DNA of 64,000 nucleotides from a bacterium (lineage in GTDB: Bacteria; Cyanobacteriota; Sericytochromatia; S15B-MN24; UBA4093). Location of the stretch: positions 186,001 to 250,000 of the forward strand of contig JAGIBK010000005.1 of the NCBI GenBank assembly GCA_017744355.1, in the 5' to 3' direction. The notes below the pieces were generated by a model. The model ran no database searches. It saw nothing but the letters and a program-made list of their open reading frames with translations, and was not told the origin of the DNA. Each line of letters opens with the position of its first letter. Positions within the stretch are counted from its first letter, which is position 1. Of this stretch, positions 54,813 through 63,980 are shown piece by piece. The position numbers and the translations under genes are program-made.

Positions 54813-57800
54813 ATGTCGCGCTTGAGCTTCCGGAAGGGGCTTCCCCTTCTCCTGATGCTGGTGCTCCTCATCGGCTGCCGCTATCCGTTCGGGATGGCCA
54901 CCTCGCCGACCGCGAAGCCGCCCGAGGCGCAAGCGGAGCAGTTGCGGCCCCTGGAAGGCCGCGTCTCGTTCGAGCCGAGAGCGGCTCAGGCCGACCTGAA
55001 AGACGTTGCCAAGGCCGCGACGGTCTCGCTGATTGATACGACCACCAACGTCACGGTGGCCGCCGCCGTGACGAGCGCGAACGGCCAGTTCTCATTGGTC
55101 TTCCCGAGGACCTTCCGGCCCGATCCCGCCGTGGCGTACTACGTGGAGGCGATCAAGGGTCTCAACAGCAACCGACCCGGCAGCAACACGGCGAGAATCC
55201 GCACCATCGTCAAGTACCGCCAAGGGGACTGGACCTCCTTGACCGTGGGCAAAGTCGGCGTGACGCCGCACACCACGGCGATCGCGATCGGCGCCGCGCT
55301 CCGCCTGGGCACCGACCGTCCCGTGGACTTCGACGCCCTGCTCGGGAAGCTGAGCGGCGCGACCTACGAGCCGGTCACCAACCTCTCGCAGGCGGATCTC
55401 GACGCCATCCTCGCCCTCGTCGAGCAGGGCCTGCTCGCCGATCGGGACCCGGTTTCGAAGGTGGGGCTCAACCTCTCGACCGGCGCGTGGGTCGAAGTGG
55501 CGCCGTCGCTCGCCATCACTGGCATGAGCCCGACCTCCGCCACGGTCGGCACCCTCGTCACCGTGAACGGTAAGGGCTTCGATCCCACCCCCGCCAACAA
55601 CGTCCTGCGCTTCAACGGCGCCCCCGCGAACGCCCAGTCGGTCTCGGACGGCACCCTCAGGGTCGAGGTGCCGCTGGGGGCGACCTCGGGCCAGACGACG
55701 CTCCAGGTGGGCGAGCTGATCGCGCTCGGCCCCATCTTCAACGTCCAGCTCGTGGTGAGCGGGTACGCGCCGATCTCGGGCAGCCCCGGCACCAGCGTCA
55801 CCTTCACGGGCTCGGGCTTCGACGCCTCGATTCCCTTCAACAACACCGTCACCTTCGACGGCGTGAGCGCCACCATCACCCAGGTGACTCACACGAGTAT
55901 CACGGCCACGGTGCCGACCGGGGCCCTGAGCGGACCGGTCGTCGTGACGGTATCGGGTGTCAGCCTGAGTCCCGGCTCCTTCAGGGTGCCGGTGGTCATC
56001 TCCAGCATGGTGCCGCTCTCCGGCGTGTCAGGCACGAGCGTCACCCTCACGGGGTCGGGTTTCAGCCCAGCGCTCGCGGGCAACGTCGTCAGCTTCAACG
56101 GCAAGCTCGCCACGATCGCCACCGCGAGCCCGACGGTCATCGGCGTGACGGTGCCGGCTGCCGTCACGACCGGGCCCGTGACCGTCACGGTCGCCGGCGA
56201 GGTCGGGACGACGAGCCCCCAGAACTTCGTGGTCGCCTCGGGCCTGAAGGGCAGCGCGACGATCCAGACCCTCGCGGGCACCACCCTGCCGCCTGCCGGA
56301 CGTGCCGCCACCAACTGGGGCATCACCGCCGGGTGGGTCGCTTCCGACGCGGCGGGGAACCTCTACACGAATCACGGCAGCAAGGTCTACAAGATCGCGA
56401 CGAACGGCGTGATCACCCACGTGGCGGGAACGGACACGGCCGGTTTCTCGGGAGACGACGGGCCGGCGACCAGCGCGCAGCTCAACAGCCCTCAGGGCGG
56501 TGCGGTGGATAGCGCCGGGAACCTGTACATCGCCGACTATTCCAACCACCGCATCCGGAAGGTGACTCCCGGTGGGATCATCACCACCGTCGCCGGGAAC
56601 GGCAGCGCGGGCTACACGGGGGATGGCGGGGCCGCCGTCACGACGTCGCTCAACAATCCGCGCCGCATCGCGATCGATTCCTCCAACAACCTGTACATCG
56701 CGGACACCTCCAACTACCGCATCCGGAAGGTGACCCCCGGTGGGATCATCTCGACCATCGCCGGAAACGGCAGCTCCGGCTCCTCGGGTGACGGCGGATC
56801 GGCCACCGCCGCCCAGATCGGCAGCATCTACGGGGTCGCGGTGGACGGCGCCAAGAACGTCTACCTCGCGGACTACGGTAATTGGCGCATCCGGAAGGTG
56901 ACCTCTGGCGGCATCATCTCCACCTTCGCGGGCACCGGCTCTCCCGGCGCCTCGAGCGATGGCGGGGCGGCGGCCAGCAGCACGCTTTACTACGTCTATG
57001 ACATTACGGCGGACACCACGGGCAACGTTTACATCGCGGACAGCAATGGCAGTCACCGGATCCGCCTGGTGAACACCTCGGGGATCATCTCGACCATCGC
57101 AGGCAACGGCTCGCCGGGGTATTCCGGTGACGGAGGCGCGGCGACCAGCGCCCGGATCAATTATGCGGGGGGCGTTGCGATCGACAGCACCGGGAACGTG
57201 TACATCGCGGACACCGACAGCTGCCGCATCCGCAAGGTCACCAAGGCCACGGGCGTTATCACCACGCTGGCGGGCATCACCACGAGCTCTTTCTCGGGGG
57301 ATGCCGGGACGGCGCTCACCGCCCAGCTGGCCAGCCCTCAGGGGGTCGCGGTCGACTCCTCCAACAACGTCTACATCGCCGATACGAGTAACCACCGCGT
57401 CCGGATGGTGAACACCTCGGGCACCATCACCACCTACGCTGGCGGCGTTTACAACGCCAACTACGTGACCACCAGCGGCTACGCTGGTGACGGTGGGGCC
57501 GCATCCGCCGCCCAGCTCAGCAGCCCCCAGGGGATCACCCTGGACGGCAGCGGGAACGTGTACATCGCGGACTCCGGCAACCACCGCATCCGAATGGTGA
57601 CCAAGGCCACGGGTATCATGACCACCGTGGCGGGCGACGGCAATGCCGCCTATACCGGCGATGGCCTCGCGGCGACCGCCACGTCGCTCAAGAGCCCGCG
57701 AGGCATCGCGGTGGACTCCTCTGGGAACATCTACATCGCGGACACCGGCAACCACCGTATCCGCAAGGTGACCAAGAGCACGGGGAAGATCTCCACCCTG

Positions 57801-58268
57801 GCGGGGACGGGTGGGGCCGGCTACTCGGGGGATGATGGCCCGGCGGTCAGCGCCCAGCTCAACAACCCCTACGACGTCGCGGTGGATGCCGCCGGGAACG
57901 TGTTCATCGCGGATACCAGCAACAGCCGGATCCGGAAGGTGACCCCTGGCGGCACCATCACCACCGTGGCGGGCGGCGGCACCAGCGGTGACGGAGCGAT
58001 GGCGATCGCCGCCTCTCTTTCGAGCCCTCGGGCCATCGTCCTGGATACCGCGGGGAACCTGTACGTTTCGACGAGCAGTTCCGTTCGGAAGGTCGATACC
58101 TCGGGGACCATCTCGACCATCGTCGGCGGGACGAGCGGCTTCGCGGGGGATGCAGGCGCGGCCTCCGAGGCTCGTCTGAGCAGTCCGTACGGCCTCTTCG
58201 TCAACGGCGCGGGGACGATCCTCCACATCGCGGACACCAGCAACCACCGCATCCGGAAGGTGCAGTGA
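54813..58268 (+). CDS. IPT/TIG plus twelve-NHL-repeat lipoprotein (locus C)
   Basis: 1151 residues from the ATG at 54813 (GGTGACAAGG upstream); the frame opens at 54729 without an RBS. The lipobox VLLIGC precedes the mature part. The N-terminal module (about 45-225: GRVSFEPRAAQADLKDVAKA, YYVEAIKGLNSNRPG) is shared with locus B. Three IPT/TIG domains begin near 234, 314 and 396 (SPTSATVGTLVTVNGKGF; VPLSGVSGTSVTLTGSGF). From about 483 to the end there are twelve NHL-type repeats of about 55 residues with NVYIADTSNHRIRKV and STIAGNGSPGYSGDGG signatures, enough for two six-bladed propellers. No catalytic motif is apparent. Probably a surface binding protein. Confidence 0.85.
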   Translation: MSRLSFRKGLPLLLMLVLLIGCRYPFGMATSPTAKPPEAQAEQLRPLEGRVSFEPRAAQADLKDVAKAATVSLIDTTTNVTVAAAVTSANGQFSLVFPRTFRPDPAVAYYVEAIKGLNSNRPGSNTARIRTIVKYRQGDWTSLTVGKVGVTPHTTAIAIGAALRLGTDRPVDFDALLGKLSGATYEPVTNLSQADLDAILALVEQGLLADRDPVSKVGLNLSTGAWVEVAPSLAITGMSPTSATVGTLVTVNGKGFDPTPANNVLRFNGAPANAQSVSDGTLRVEVPLGATSGQTTLQVGELIALGPIFNVQLVVSGYAPISGSPGTSVTFTGSGFDASIPFNNTVTFDGVSATITQVTHTSITATVPTGALSGPVVVTVSGVSLSPGSFRVPVVISSMVPLSGVSGTSVTLTGSGFSPALAGNVVSFNGKLATIATASPTVIGVTVPAAVTTGPVTVTVAGEVGTTSPQNFVVASGLKGSATIQTLAGTTLPPAGRAATNWGITAGWVASDAAGNLYTNHGSKVYKIATNGVITHVAGTDTAGFSGDDGPATSAQLNSPQGGAVDSAGNLYIADYSNHRIRKVTPGGIITTVAGNGSAGYTGDGGAAVTTSLNNPRRIAIDSSNNLYIADTSNYRIRKVTPGGIISTIAGNGSSGSSGDGGSATAAQIGSIYGVAVDGAKNVYLADYGNWRIRKVTSGGIISTFAGTGSPGASSDGGAAASSTLYYVYDITADTTGNVYIADSNGSHRIRLVNTSGIISTIAGNGSPGYSGDGGAATSARINYAGGVAIDSTGNVYIADTDSCRIRKVTKATGVITTLAGITTSSFSGDAGTALTAQLASPQGVAVDSSNNVYIADTSNHRVRMVNTSGTITTYAGGVYNANYVTTSGYAGDGGAASAAQLSSPQGITLDGSGNVYIADSGNHRIRMVTKATGIMTTVAGDGNAAYTGDGLAATATSLKSPRGIAVDSSGNIYIADTGNHRIRKVTKSTGKISTLAGTGGAGYSGDDGPAVSAQLNNPYDVAVDAAGNVFIADTSNSRIRKVTPGGTITTVAGGGTSGDGAMAIAASLSSPRAIVLDTAGNLYVSTSSSVRKVDTSGTISTIVGGTSGFAGDAGAASEARLSSPYGLFVNGAGTILHIADTSNHRIRKVQ

Positions 58269-58858
58269 TGCGGCGCTTTCCTAGAACCATCGCGGTGTTG
58301 GCCGTGACCCTGCTGCCGCTCTTCGGGGGGTGCACCCTGGACGAGGAGTCCGATCTGCCGCTGCTGGGGGGTGCGCCCGGTGGCGGGCAAGGCGCGCAGA
58401 ACGGCGGGATCGAGGGCGGCATCCAGGATTCGCACGCGGCGAGTCCGAGCGCGACGCCCAGTGCGACCCCGTCGCCGAGGCCCGCAAGCCCGCAGCCGTC
58501 GCCAACTTCCAAGCCCACGGCCAAGCCTGAGGTCGCCATCACCGCGCTCGAAGTCTCGGCCATGCACGTCGTCCTGTTCCCGCGGCCCGTGGCCGAGGAG
58601 ATGGGTCTCGGTTTCGAGACCGAGTGCCGACTGACGGGCTTCGCCGTGCGGGGCGATCGCTTCCTGGCGCCCGTTCAATGGCTCGATCGCTCGGTGGGGC
58701 AGCTGAGCGTGGAAGCCTCGGGCCGGATTGCGACCACGCACCTGACCCGGCCCGGGCTCTACATGGTGCGCTGCCAATCGGTGGACGACCCCAGCGTCTA
58801 CAAGGACGTGGCCGTCGAAGTCCGCGCGACCAGCGAGTTGGGAGTGGTGATCCAGTGA
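58268..58858 (+). CDS. Lipoprotein with TPSP-type linker and Ig-like domain (locus C, small partner)
   Basis: 196 residues. The ATG shares its A with the stop of the NHL gene (TGATG), so translation is probably coupled. The lipobox LFGGC gives a lipidated cysteine near 22. A Gly-rich then Ser/Pro/Thr linker runs to about 85. The C-terminal domain matches the locus A partner closely: ITALEVSAMHVVLFPRPV, WLDRSVGQLSVEASGRIATT, VRCQSVDDPSVYKDVAVEVR. Conserved cysteines in TECRLTG and VRCQS may pair. Confidence 0.78.
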   Translation: MRRFPRTIAVLAVTLLPLFGGCTLDEESDLPLLGGAPGGGQGAQNGGIEGGIQDSHAASPSATPSATPSPRPASPQPSPTSKPTAKPEVAITALEVSAMHVVLFPRPVAEEMGLGFETECRLTGFAVRGDRFLAPVQWLDRSVGQLSVEASGRIATTHLTRPGLYMVRCQSVDDPSVYKDVAVEVRATSELGVVIQ

Positions 58859-58872
58859 GAATTGAAAGGTTC

Positions 58873-59814
58873 ATGCGGCGCAGTCTCGTCGCGCTCGCAG
58901 CGTGTAGCGTCCTGCTCGGGTGTCGCACCGTCGTGCCGGCGGCCTCGCCGTCATCCCCGGGGCGCGGAGCCGCCATGGAAGTGGCGGTCCGCTGGCCCCT
59001 GCGCACCACCCAGGTCATCCCCCTCAGCGCCGAGACAATCTGGCTGCGGGTCGAGAAGGACGGCGAGGTCTTGCAGGACGTCTTGATCCCGCGCCCCGAG
59101 GAGGGGACCGAAAGCCTCGTCGCCACTTCGAGCTTTTTCATGGACGCGGTGACGGGTCTTCAGGTCTTCGCCGCCGCTTTTCAGGCGGGGCAGGCCACCG
59201 CGGACGTGCCCATCGCCTCCGACATGGTGGCGGGCGTCGATCTGTACCCGAACCAGCGCACGGTGGTGACGCTCGACTTGAAACCGGCCGTCAAGCCGCT
59301 CGTCTCGTCCTTTTCCCCGAGCAACGGCGGCCCCGGCGCGCCCGTGGTCGTGCGCGGCGCCTTCGGTGCGAGCGGTTACTACCAGCTGGCCATCGGCCAG
59401 ACCAGGCGTAGCGGCTCGCTCGATTCGGACGGCAACCTGGTCGCGAGCGTCCCGGCCGGGGCGCTCACGGGTCCCCTCTCGGTTCTCGCCGACGGGGTCC
59501 CGTCTGCCGAAGCCGGGACCTTCCGGGTCCTCTCCGCCTTGGCGCTCGCGCCGTTCTCTGCGAAGCTCAAGCCGGGCCAGCAACTGACCTTCGCTGCGGC
59601 GGCCCTCGATACCAAGGGGGTGGCCGTCTCCTCGCCCGCCATCACGCGCTGGGAACTCCTCGACCCGGAGAAATTCAGCTTGCCTGGCTCGCCCGAGAGC
59701 GACATCGGCACCCTCACCCCTGAGGGTGCCTTCACGGCCACATCGCCCGGCGTCGCCTGGATCTACGCCTGGTCGGGCTACCTCTTCGCCACCGCGTCGG
59801 TGACGGTCGAATAA
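58873..59814 (+). CDS. IPT/TIG-type lipoprotein (locus C, large partner)
   Basis: 313 residues from the ATG at 58873, 14 bases after the partner stop; a GTG overlapping that stop (58855) is an alternative. The lipobox SVLLGC gives Cys17. Three beta domains match the locus A protein throughout: VRWPLRTTQVIPLSAETIWL, SNGGPGAPVVVRGAFGASGY, VPAGALTGPLSVLADGVPS, ITRWELLDPEKFSLPGSPES and GVAWIYAWSGYLFA. Loci A and C are thus closer to each other in this gene than either is to locus B. It is the last gene of locus C; the MCP promoter region follows. Confidence 0.78.
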   Translation: MRRSLVALAACSVLLGCRTVVPAASPSSPGRGAAMEVAVRWPLRTTQVIPLSAETIWLRVEKDGEVLQDVLIPRPEEGTESLVATSSFFMDAVTGLQVFAAAFQAGQATADVPIASDMVAGVDLYPNQRTVVTLDLKPAVKPLVSSFSPSNGGPGAPVVVRGAFGASGYYQLAIGQTRRSGSLDSDGNLVASVPAGALTGPLSVLADGVPSAEAGTFRVLSALALAPFSAKLKPGQQLTFAAAALDTKGVAVSSPAITRWELLDPEKFSLPGSPESDIGTLTPEGAFTATSPGVAWIYAWSGYLFATASVTVE

Positions 59815-59896
59815 TCACCCGAAGTCGCCCCGCTCCCCGCGCCATTCATCGTTTTTTCATGATCGCCGCCTATCATGCGGCGACGTAAGGAACGCA

Positions 59897-59914
59897 GCGA
59901 CCGATATCGGTCGC
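59897..59914. promoter_or_regulatory. 18-bp palindrome before chemoreceptor gene
   Basis: GCGACCGATATCGGTCGC is perfectly self-complementary and ends 26 bases before the MCP start; a smaller hairpin (TCGCCGC...GCGGCGA) lies at 59863-59883. Either operator or leader hairpins. Confidence 0.45.
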
Positions 59915-59940
59915 GATGAACAGGCACGACCGGAGGGTGT

Positions 59941-61968
59941 ATGCGGCTTACGATTGGCAAGAAATTGACCGGTGGGTTCCTGGCGGTTTCGTTCATCGCA
60001 TTGTTGGTCGGGGGCTTCTCCATCTCGCAGCTGAACGCCCTGAACGGGGCGACGCGCGAGATGGCGGACAACTGGCTTCCTGCGTCGATCACCGTGGGCA
60101 AGATCGACACCTACGCCTCGGACTTGCAGCGCCTGGTCTTGCGCAACATGATCCACCGCAGCCTCACGGACAAGCGTAACGACGAGCAAGAGATCGAGAC
60201 GGTCCGCTCGAAGCTCGAGGCGCAGATGGACCGCTACGCGCCCACCATCACCTCCGAGGCGGAGCGCAAGGTCTTCGAGAAGATGAAGGATGCCTACCGC
60301 GACTACTGGCAGGGGATCCCCTCGCTGTTGGCCATGAGCCGCGCCGGGCGGGCTGACGAGGCCTATCAGGACTACAACCAGCGCGTGAACCCCCGCTACG
60401 CTCAGATCAAGACGACCATGGACGAACTGCTCGCCGTCAACGTCAAGGGCGGGGCGGCTGCGGCCGAGCAGTCCAAGCAGACCTACTCGCGGGCCTTCGG
60501 CCTGAGCATCACCGCCAACATCCTGCTCGTCTTCGCCTCGCTCGCTCTGGGTGCCTTCCTCGCCCGCCGCATCACCCGGAGCCTGGGCGCCATCTCGCAA
60601 GGGGCCGAGGCCATCGCGGGCGGCGATCTCGGGGTCAGGGTGCGCGTTTCGAGCAACGACGAGCTGGGGGACATGGCCCGGACCTTCGAGCGGATGACCG
60701 AGAGCCTTCGCCGGATCGTCGGAGAAGTGCGCCAGGTCGCCGGCAGCGTGGCGGCAGGCAGCGAACAGATCGGCTCCGGGACCGAGGAGCTCGCGCGCTC
60801 GGCCCAGGCCCAGGCCGCATCCGCCGAGCAAACGTCGAGCTCCATGGAGGAGATGGCCGCGAGCATCCAGCAGGTCTCGGGCAACGCCCAGGAGCTCGCC
60901 CGCAACGTGGCCGACACTTCGGCCTCCATCGAGGAGATGAGCCAGAGCATCCAACAGGTCGCCGGCAACGCCGACACCCTGTCGGCGGTCGTCACCCAGA
61001 CCTCGGCCTCGATCGAGCAGATGGCCCAGAGCATCCAGCAGGTGGCCGGCAACGTCGAGGAGGCCAACGACGCGACCAAGCGCGCCGGAGCCGTGGCCGA
61101 GGGCGGTGCAAAGGCCGTTGAGCAGACCATCGACGGCATGGGGCGCATCGACGGCGCCATGCGCCAGGTCGTCACGGTCATCGACGGGCTCGGTAAGCGC
61201 TCGGCCGAGATCGGGGCGATCATCGCGGTGATCGACGACATCGCCGACCAGACGAATCTCCTGGCGCTCAACGCGGCGATCGAGGCAGCCCGGGCGGGTG
61301 AACACGGCCGGGGCTTCGCGGTCGTGGCCGACGAGGTCCGCAAGCTCGCCGAGCGCTCGGCCAAGGCCACCGGCGAGATCGCAAGCCTCATCAAGGCGGT
61401 TCAGCAAGAGACGAACCATGCGGTCGCCTCCACCCGTCAGGGCGAAGAGGCTCTCGTGGCGGGCACCCAGCTGGCCCGGAGCGCCGGTGAGGCCCTGCGC
61501 TCGATCGTGGACTCGGTTTCGCAGGTCAGCCTGCTCATGGACCAGATCGCCCAGTCGAGCCGCGAGCAATCGAGCGCTGCCGGCCAGATCACCGGGGCGG
61601 TGGAGCACATGAGCACCCTGACCCAGCAGACCAACCAGGCGACCCGTGAGCAGGCCAAGGCATCCCAGCAGATCCTCGCGGCCGTCGCGGCCATGAACCT
61701 CATGACCCAGGAGGTGAGCACGGCGACCGTCGAGCAGCGCAAGGGCGGCGATCAGGTGCTCCTGGCCGTCGAGAACATCAGCCGCTCCACCCAGGAGGCC
61801 GCGAGCGCGACCAGCCAGATCTCGCAGTCGGCGGACGATCTCCGCGCACAAGCCCACAAGCTGCTGGAAGCCATCGCCTTCTTCAAGGACTCCGCAGCCC
61901 CGAACAACCCCGATGCGTCGCTGACGGTGGCACGGGCGCCCCAGCTCCTCGCCGGCAACCGCTATTAG
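59941..61968 (+). CDS. Methyl-accepting chemotaxis protein with four-helix-bundle sensor
   Basis: 675 residues, RBS CGGAGGG. TM1 is at about 12-31. A periplasmic 4HB_MCP-type sensor (about 32-185: [31 protein letters not shown]) is followed by TM2 at about 187-208. HAMP ([21 protein letters not shown]) comes next. A long signalling bundle has the tip [18 protein letters not shown] near 436. A repeated SIQQVxGNxxxLA-type heptad pattern lies before the tip. It ends in a short tail without the NWETF receptor-modification pentapeptide. The sensor class differs from that of the dCache MCP at 24700. No che genes are in the window. Confidence 0.94.
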   Translation: MRLTIGKKLTGGFLAVSFIALLVGGFSISQLNALNGATREMADNWLPASITVGKIDTYASDLQRLVLRNMIHRSLTDKRNDEQEIETVRSKLEAQMDRYAPTITSEAERKVFEKMKDAYRDYWQGIPSLLAMSRAGRADEAYQDYNQRVNPRYAQIKTTMDELLAVNVKGGAAAAEQSKQTYSRAFGLSITANILLVFASLALGAFLARRITRSLGAISQGAEAIAGGDLGVRVRVSSNDELGDMARTFERMTESLRRIVGEVRQVAGSVAAGSEQIGSGTEELARSAQAQAASAEQTSSSMEEMAASIQQVSGNAQELARNVADTSASIEEMSQSIQQVAGNADTLSAVVTQTSASIEQMAQSIQQVAGNVEEANDATKRAGAVAEGGAKAVEQTIDGMGRIDGAMRQVVTVIDGLGKRSAEIGAIIAVIDDIADQTNLLALNAAIEAARAGEHGRGFAVVADEVRKLAERSAKATGEIASLIKAVQQETNHAVASTRQGEEALVAGTQLARSAGEALRSIVDSVSQVSLLMDQIAQSSREQSSAAGQITGAVEHMSTLTQQTNQATREQAKASQQILAAVAAMNLMTQEVSTATVEQRKGGDQVLLAVENISRSTQEAASATSQISQSADDLRAQAHKLLEAIAFFKDSAAPNNPDASLTVARAPQLLAGNRY

Positions 61969-62124
61969 CGGCAAAGCCCCCATCCTCGCCTCGGATCAGG
62001 TGCGCCGTTCGCCTTGTCGGGCGGCGCAATCCGTGTTACAACTGGGTTAAATCTCGATCAAGTTGACCTCGGATCCGCAAGGCGAGTCGCTCCGGCTTCG
62101 ATAGCTGGAAGAGAGGGGGGCGAT

Positions 62125-62307
62125 TTGAAGGGGATTGAGGCCGCTTACGGCTTTGCCGGTGCTCTCTTGGGGGGCACCGCGCTCGGGTATCTGGTCGACC
62201 GTTGGCTTGGCGTGGCCCCTTGGGGTCTGCTCACGGGCGCGGTGCTCGGGTTCGCGACCGGTCTCTACGCGCTGTACGTGGCCCTGATGCGGCAGGACGG
62301 GAAATGA
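62125..62307 (+). CDS. atpZ: AtpZ/ATPase_gene1 small membrane protein
   Basis: 60 residues from a TTG at 62125 preceded by GAGAGGGGGG; a longer frame from 62014 has no RBS. Two hydrophobic helices with the family signature FAGALLGGTALGYLVDRWLG and LTGAVLGFATGLYALYVALM (PF09527). Such proteins sit first in atp operons and are thought to help assembly or cation handling. The stop overlaps the atpI start by four bases (ATGA), so translation is coupled. The start is the least certain part. Confidence 0.75.
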   Translation: MKGIEAAYGFAGALLGGTALGYLVDRWLGVAPWGLLTGAVLGFATGLYALYVALMRQDGK

Positions 62308-62681
62308 CGCTTTCGCGCTTGCAAACGACCCTGACCGCTCAAATGGCTCTCGCGGGCCTGGCGTCCGCCCTCGTCGGCTGGATCGTCCGCGCGCCCGAGT
62401 GGGGACTTTCGGCCGCGCTCGGCTTTTGGGCCAACGCGGCCTATTTCTGGCTCCTGCGCGTGCAGGTGGACCGGATGGTCGGCCGCGAACGGCGCCCCGG
62501 GCTCCTGATGACCATGGTCTCGGTGCTCGGGCGTCAGGTGGTTTGTCTTTTGGCCTTCATGGTCGCCTTCCTGCTCTGGGGAAGCGCCTGGTGGCTTTGT
62601 CTCGGGGCGATCGTGCTCGGCCGCAACTGGGCCATGATCGTCAATCACACGCAGGGGACGCTCAAGAGCGAAGCCTGCTGA
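62304..62681 (+). CDS. atpI: ATP synthase protein I
   Basis: 125 residues from the ATG overlapping the atpZ stop. Four hydrophobic segments (about 13-30, 35-52, 70-92, 94-110) match the AtpI family (PF03899), which assists c-ring assembly. GLSAALGFWANAAYFWLLRV is the best-conserved stretch. Located between atpZ and atpB, as in cyanobacteria and many other bacteria. Confidence 0.8.
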   Translation: MTLSRLQTTLTAQMALAGLASALVGWIVRAPEWGLSAALGFWANAAYFWLLRVQVDRMVGRERRPGLLMTMVSVLGRQVVCLLAFMVAFLLWGSAWWLCLGAIVLGRNWAMIVNHTQGTLKSEAC

Positions 62682-62694
62682 GGAGGACTCGGGT

Positions 62695-63561
62695 TTGTCA
62701 CAAGCATTCTTGCTGGCTGAAGCGGAGAGCGCCGAGCATGGCGCTCACGCGGCCGAGCACGGCGCTGCGGCCTCGCACGCCGAGGGCCACGGCACCAGCC
62801 ACACCGCCGAACTGAGCATCATCCCCGACCACTGGAAGATGGAGACTCCCTACGGCGTGGTCCACGCGGACACCGTCCTCTCCACCGTCTTCGCCATGGC
62901 GATCGCCCTGATCGCCTTCGGGCTTCTGGGCCGCTCGGTCGCCATGCGCCCGGCGGACGTCAAGGTCAAGCGCGCGAGCGCCATCGAGCAGATCCTGGGC
63001 TTCATCCAGAAGATCCTCGACGACTTCGTCGGCAAGGGCTCGAGCCAGTACCTCTGGTACATCGGCTCGCTCTTCATCTTCATCCTGGTGGCCAACTGGC
63101 TGTCCCTGCTGCCCTGGGCGGCGTGGCAGCTCTCGGGCCTCGGCAACAGCCTGGCTGCGGCGCTCCACATCAACGCGCCCCACGGCCTGGTCTACCACGC
63201 CCCTACCGCGGACCTCAACACCACCGTGGCCCTGGCTCTGTTGAGCCTCGCCATGTACTGGGTGGCCGGCATCGCCAAGAACGGCATCGGCGGCTTCCTG
63301 GGTCACCACTGGTTCGCCAAGCCCTTCATCCTGTTCCCGCTGCGCATGCTCGAGGACATCACCCGTCCCGTTTCGCTCGCGCTGCGACTGTTCGCGAACA
63401 TCCTGGCCGGCCACATCGTGGGCACGGTGCTCCTCGGGATGGCGCTGGTCGGCGCTGCCGCCCTGCTGCCCCTCGAGATGTTCGTCGGGGCCATCCAGGC
63501 CTTCATCTTTGCGACCCTCTCCGCCTCCTACATCGGCGGGGCCGTCCAAGAGCATCACTAG
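62695..63561 (+). CDS. atpB: ATP synthase F0 subunit a
   Basis: 288 residues, TTG start eight bases after AGGAGG. Subunit a forms the ion half-channels of F0. The first 35 residues are hydrophilic and His-rich (EHGAHAAEHG, ASHAEGHGTSH), an unusual extension. The membrane part follows with SSQYLWYIGSLFIFILVANW. The essential arginine is in ALRLFANILAGH near 230, and the last helix carries FVGAIQAFIFATLSASYI. Gene order atpZ-atpI-atpB-atpE continues beyond the window. Confidence 0.93.
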   Translation: MSQAFLLAEAESAEHGAHAAEHGAAASHAEGHGTSHTAELSIIPDHWKMETPYGVVHADTVLSTVFAMAIALIAFGLLGRSVAMRPADVKVKRASAIEQILGFIQKILDDFVGKGSSQYLWYIGSLFIFILVANWLSLLPWAAWQLSGLGNSLAAALHINAPHGLVYHAPTADLNTTVALALLSLAMYWVAGIAKNGIGGFLGHHWFAKPFILFPLRMLEDITRPVSLALRLFANILAGHIVGTVLLGMALVGAAALLPLEMFVGAIQAFIFATLSASYIGGAVQEHH

Positions 63562-63629
63562 TACTAGTGTTCTAGTCGGTTATCCTACCACTCGACCTCG
63601 TTCCGAATCTGAAAGGAGATTCCCCCACC

Positions 63630-63941
63630 ATGGCTATTGATCCTACGACCGTCACCGCGATGGCTTCGCTCGGCGGCTTCGCTGCCCTCGGCGCCGGCTT
63701 CGCTATCGGCGTCGGCATGTTCGGTCCCGCGCTCGGCGAAGGCAACCTCTTCGGCAAGACGATCGAAGGCATCGCCCGTAACCCCGAGGCCCAGGGCCGC
63801 CTCCAGGGCACCATGTTCATCACCTTCGCCCTGCTCGAAGTTCTCGCGCTGTTCGCGTTCGTTATCTCGATCATGCTCGTGACCCAGATCGCGACCCCGA
63901 TGGCCACCCAGCTCCTCGAGATCGCCAAGACCTCGATGTAA
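63630..63941 (+). CDS. atpE: ATP synthase F0 subunit c with two helix carboxylates
   Basis: 103 residues, longer than the usual 75-90, with the extra length at both ends. AAAGGAGA precedes the ATG. Two transmembrane helices are joined by the polar loop ARNPEAQGR. The ion-binding glutamate is Glu70 in helix 2 (FALLEVLALF). Helix 1 has Glu37 in GPALGEGN, where most c subunits have Gln, Gly or Ala; the 33-residue spacing equals that of Glu32 and Glu65 in the two-carboxylate Fusobacterium c-ring. The residues after Glu70 (Val-Leu) lack the Ser-Thr of sodium sites, so the coupling ion is open. Confidence 0.93.
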   Translation: MAIDPTTVTAMASLGGFAALGAGFAIGVGMFGPALGEGNLFGKTIEGIARNPEAQGRLQGTMFITFALLEVLALFAFVISIMLVTQIATPMATQLLEIAKTSM

Positions 63942-63948
63942 GCTCGCC

Positions 63949-63980
63949 TCGCCGGAGAGGGCTGATGCCCTCTCCGGCGA
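63949..63980 (+). terminator. Hairpin directly after atpE
   Basis: A 14-bp perfect stem TCGCCGGAGAGGGC with its complement and the loop TGAT, followed by ACGCTTCCCTTTT. It may partly terminate or stabilise the upstream transcript, helping c be made in excess over later subunits. Confidence 0.6.

Noticed and set aside
56028..58247. Regularly spaced repeats in the NHL gene considered as a possible CRISPR array
   Set aside because: The spacing is about 165 bases in a coding frame and the repeats encode NHL blades; there are no short identical repeats with unique spacers.
59857..61983. A 708-codon minus-strand frame
   Set aside because: Antisense shadow of the chemoreceptor gene.
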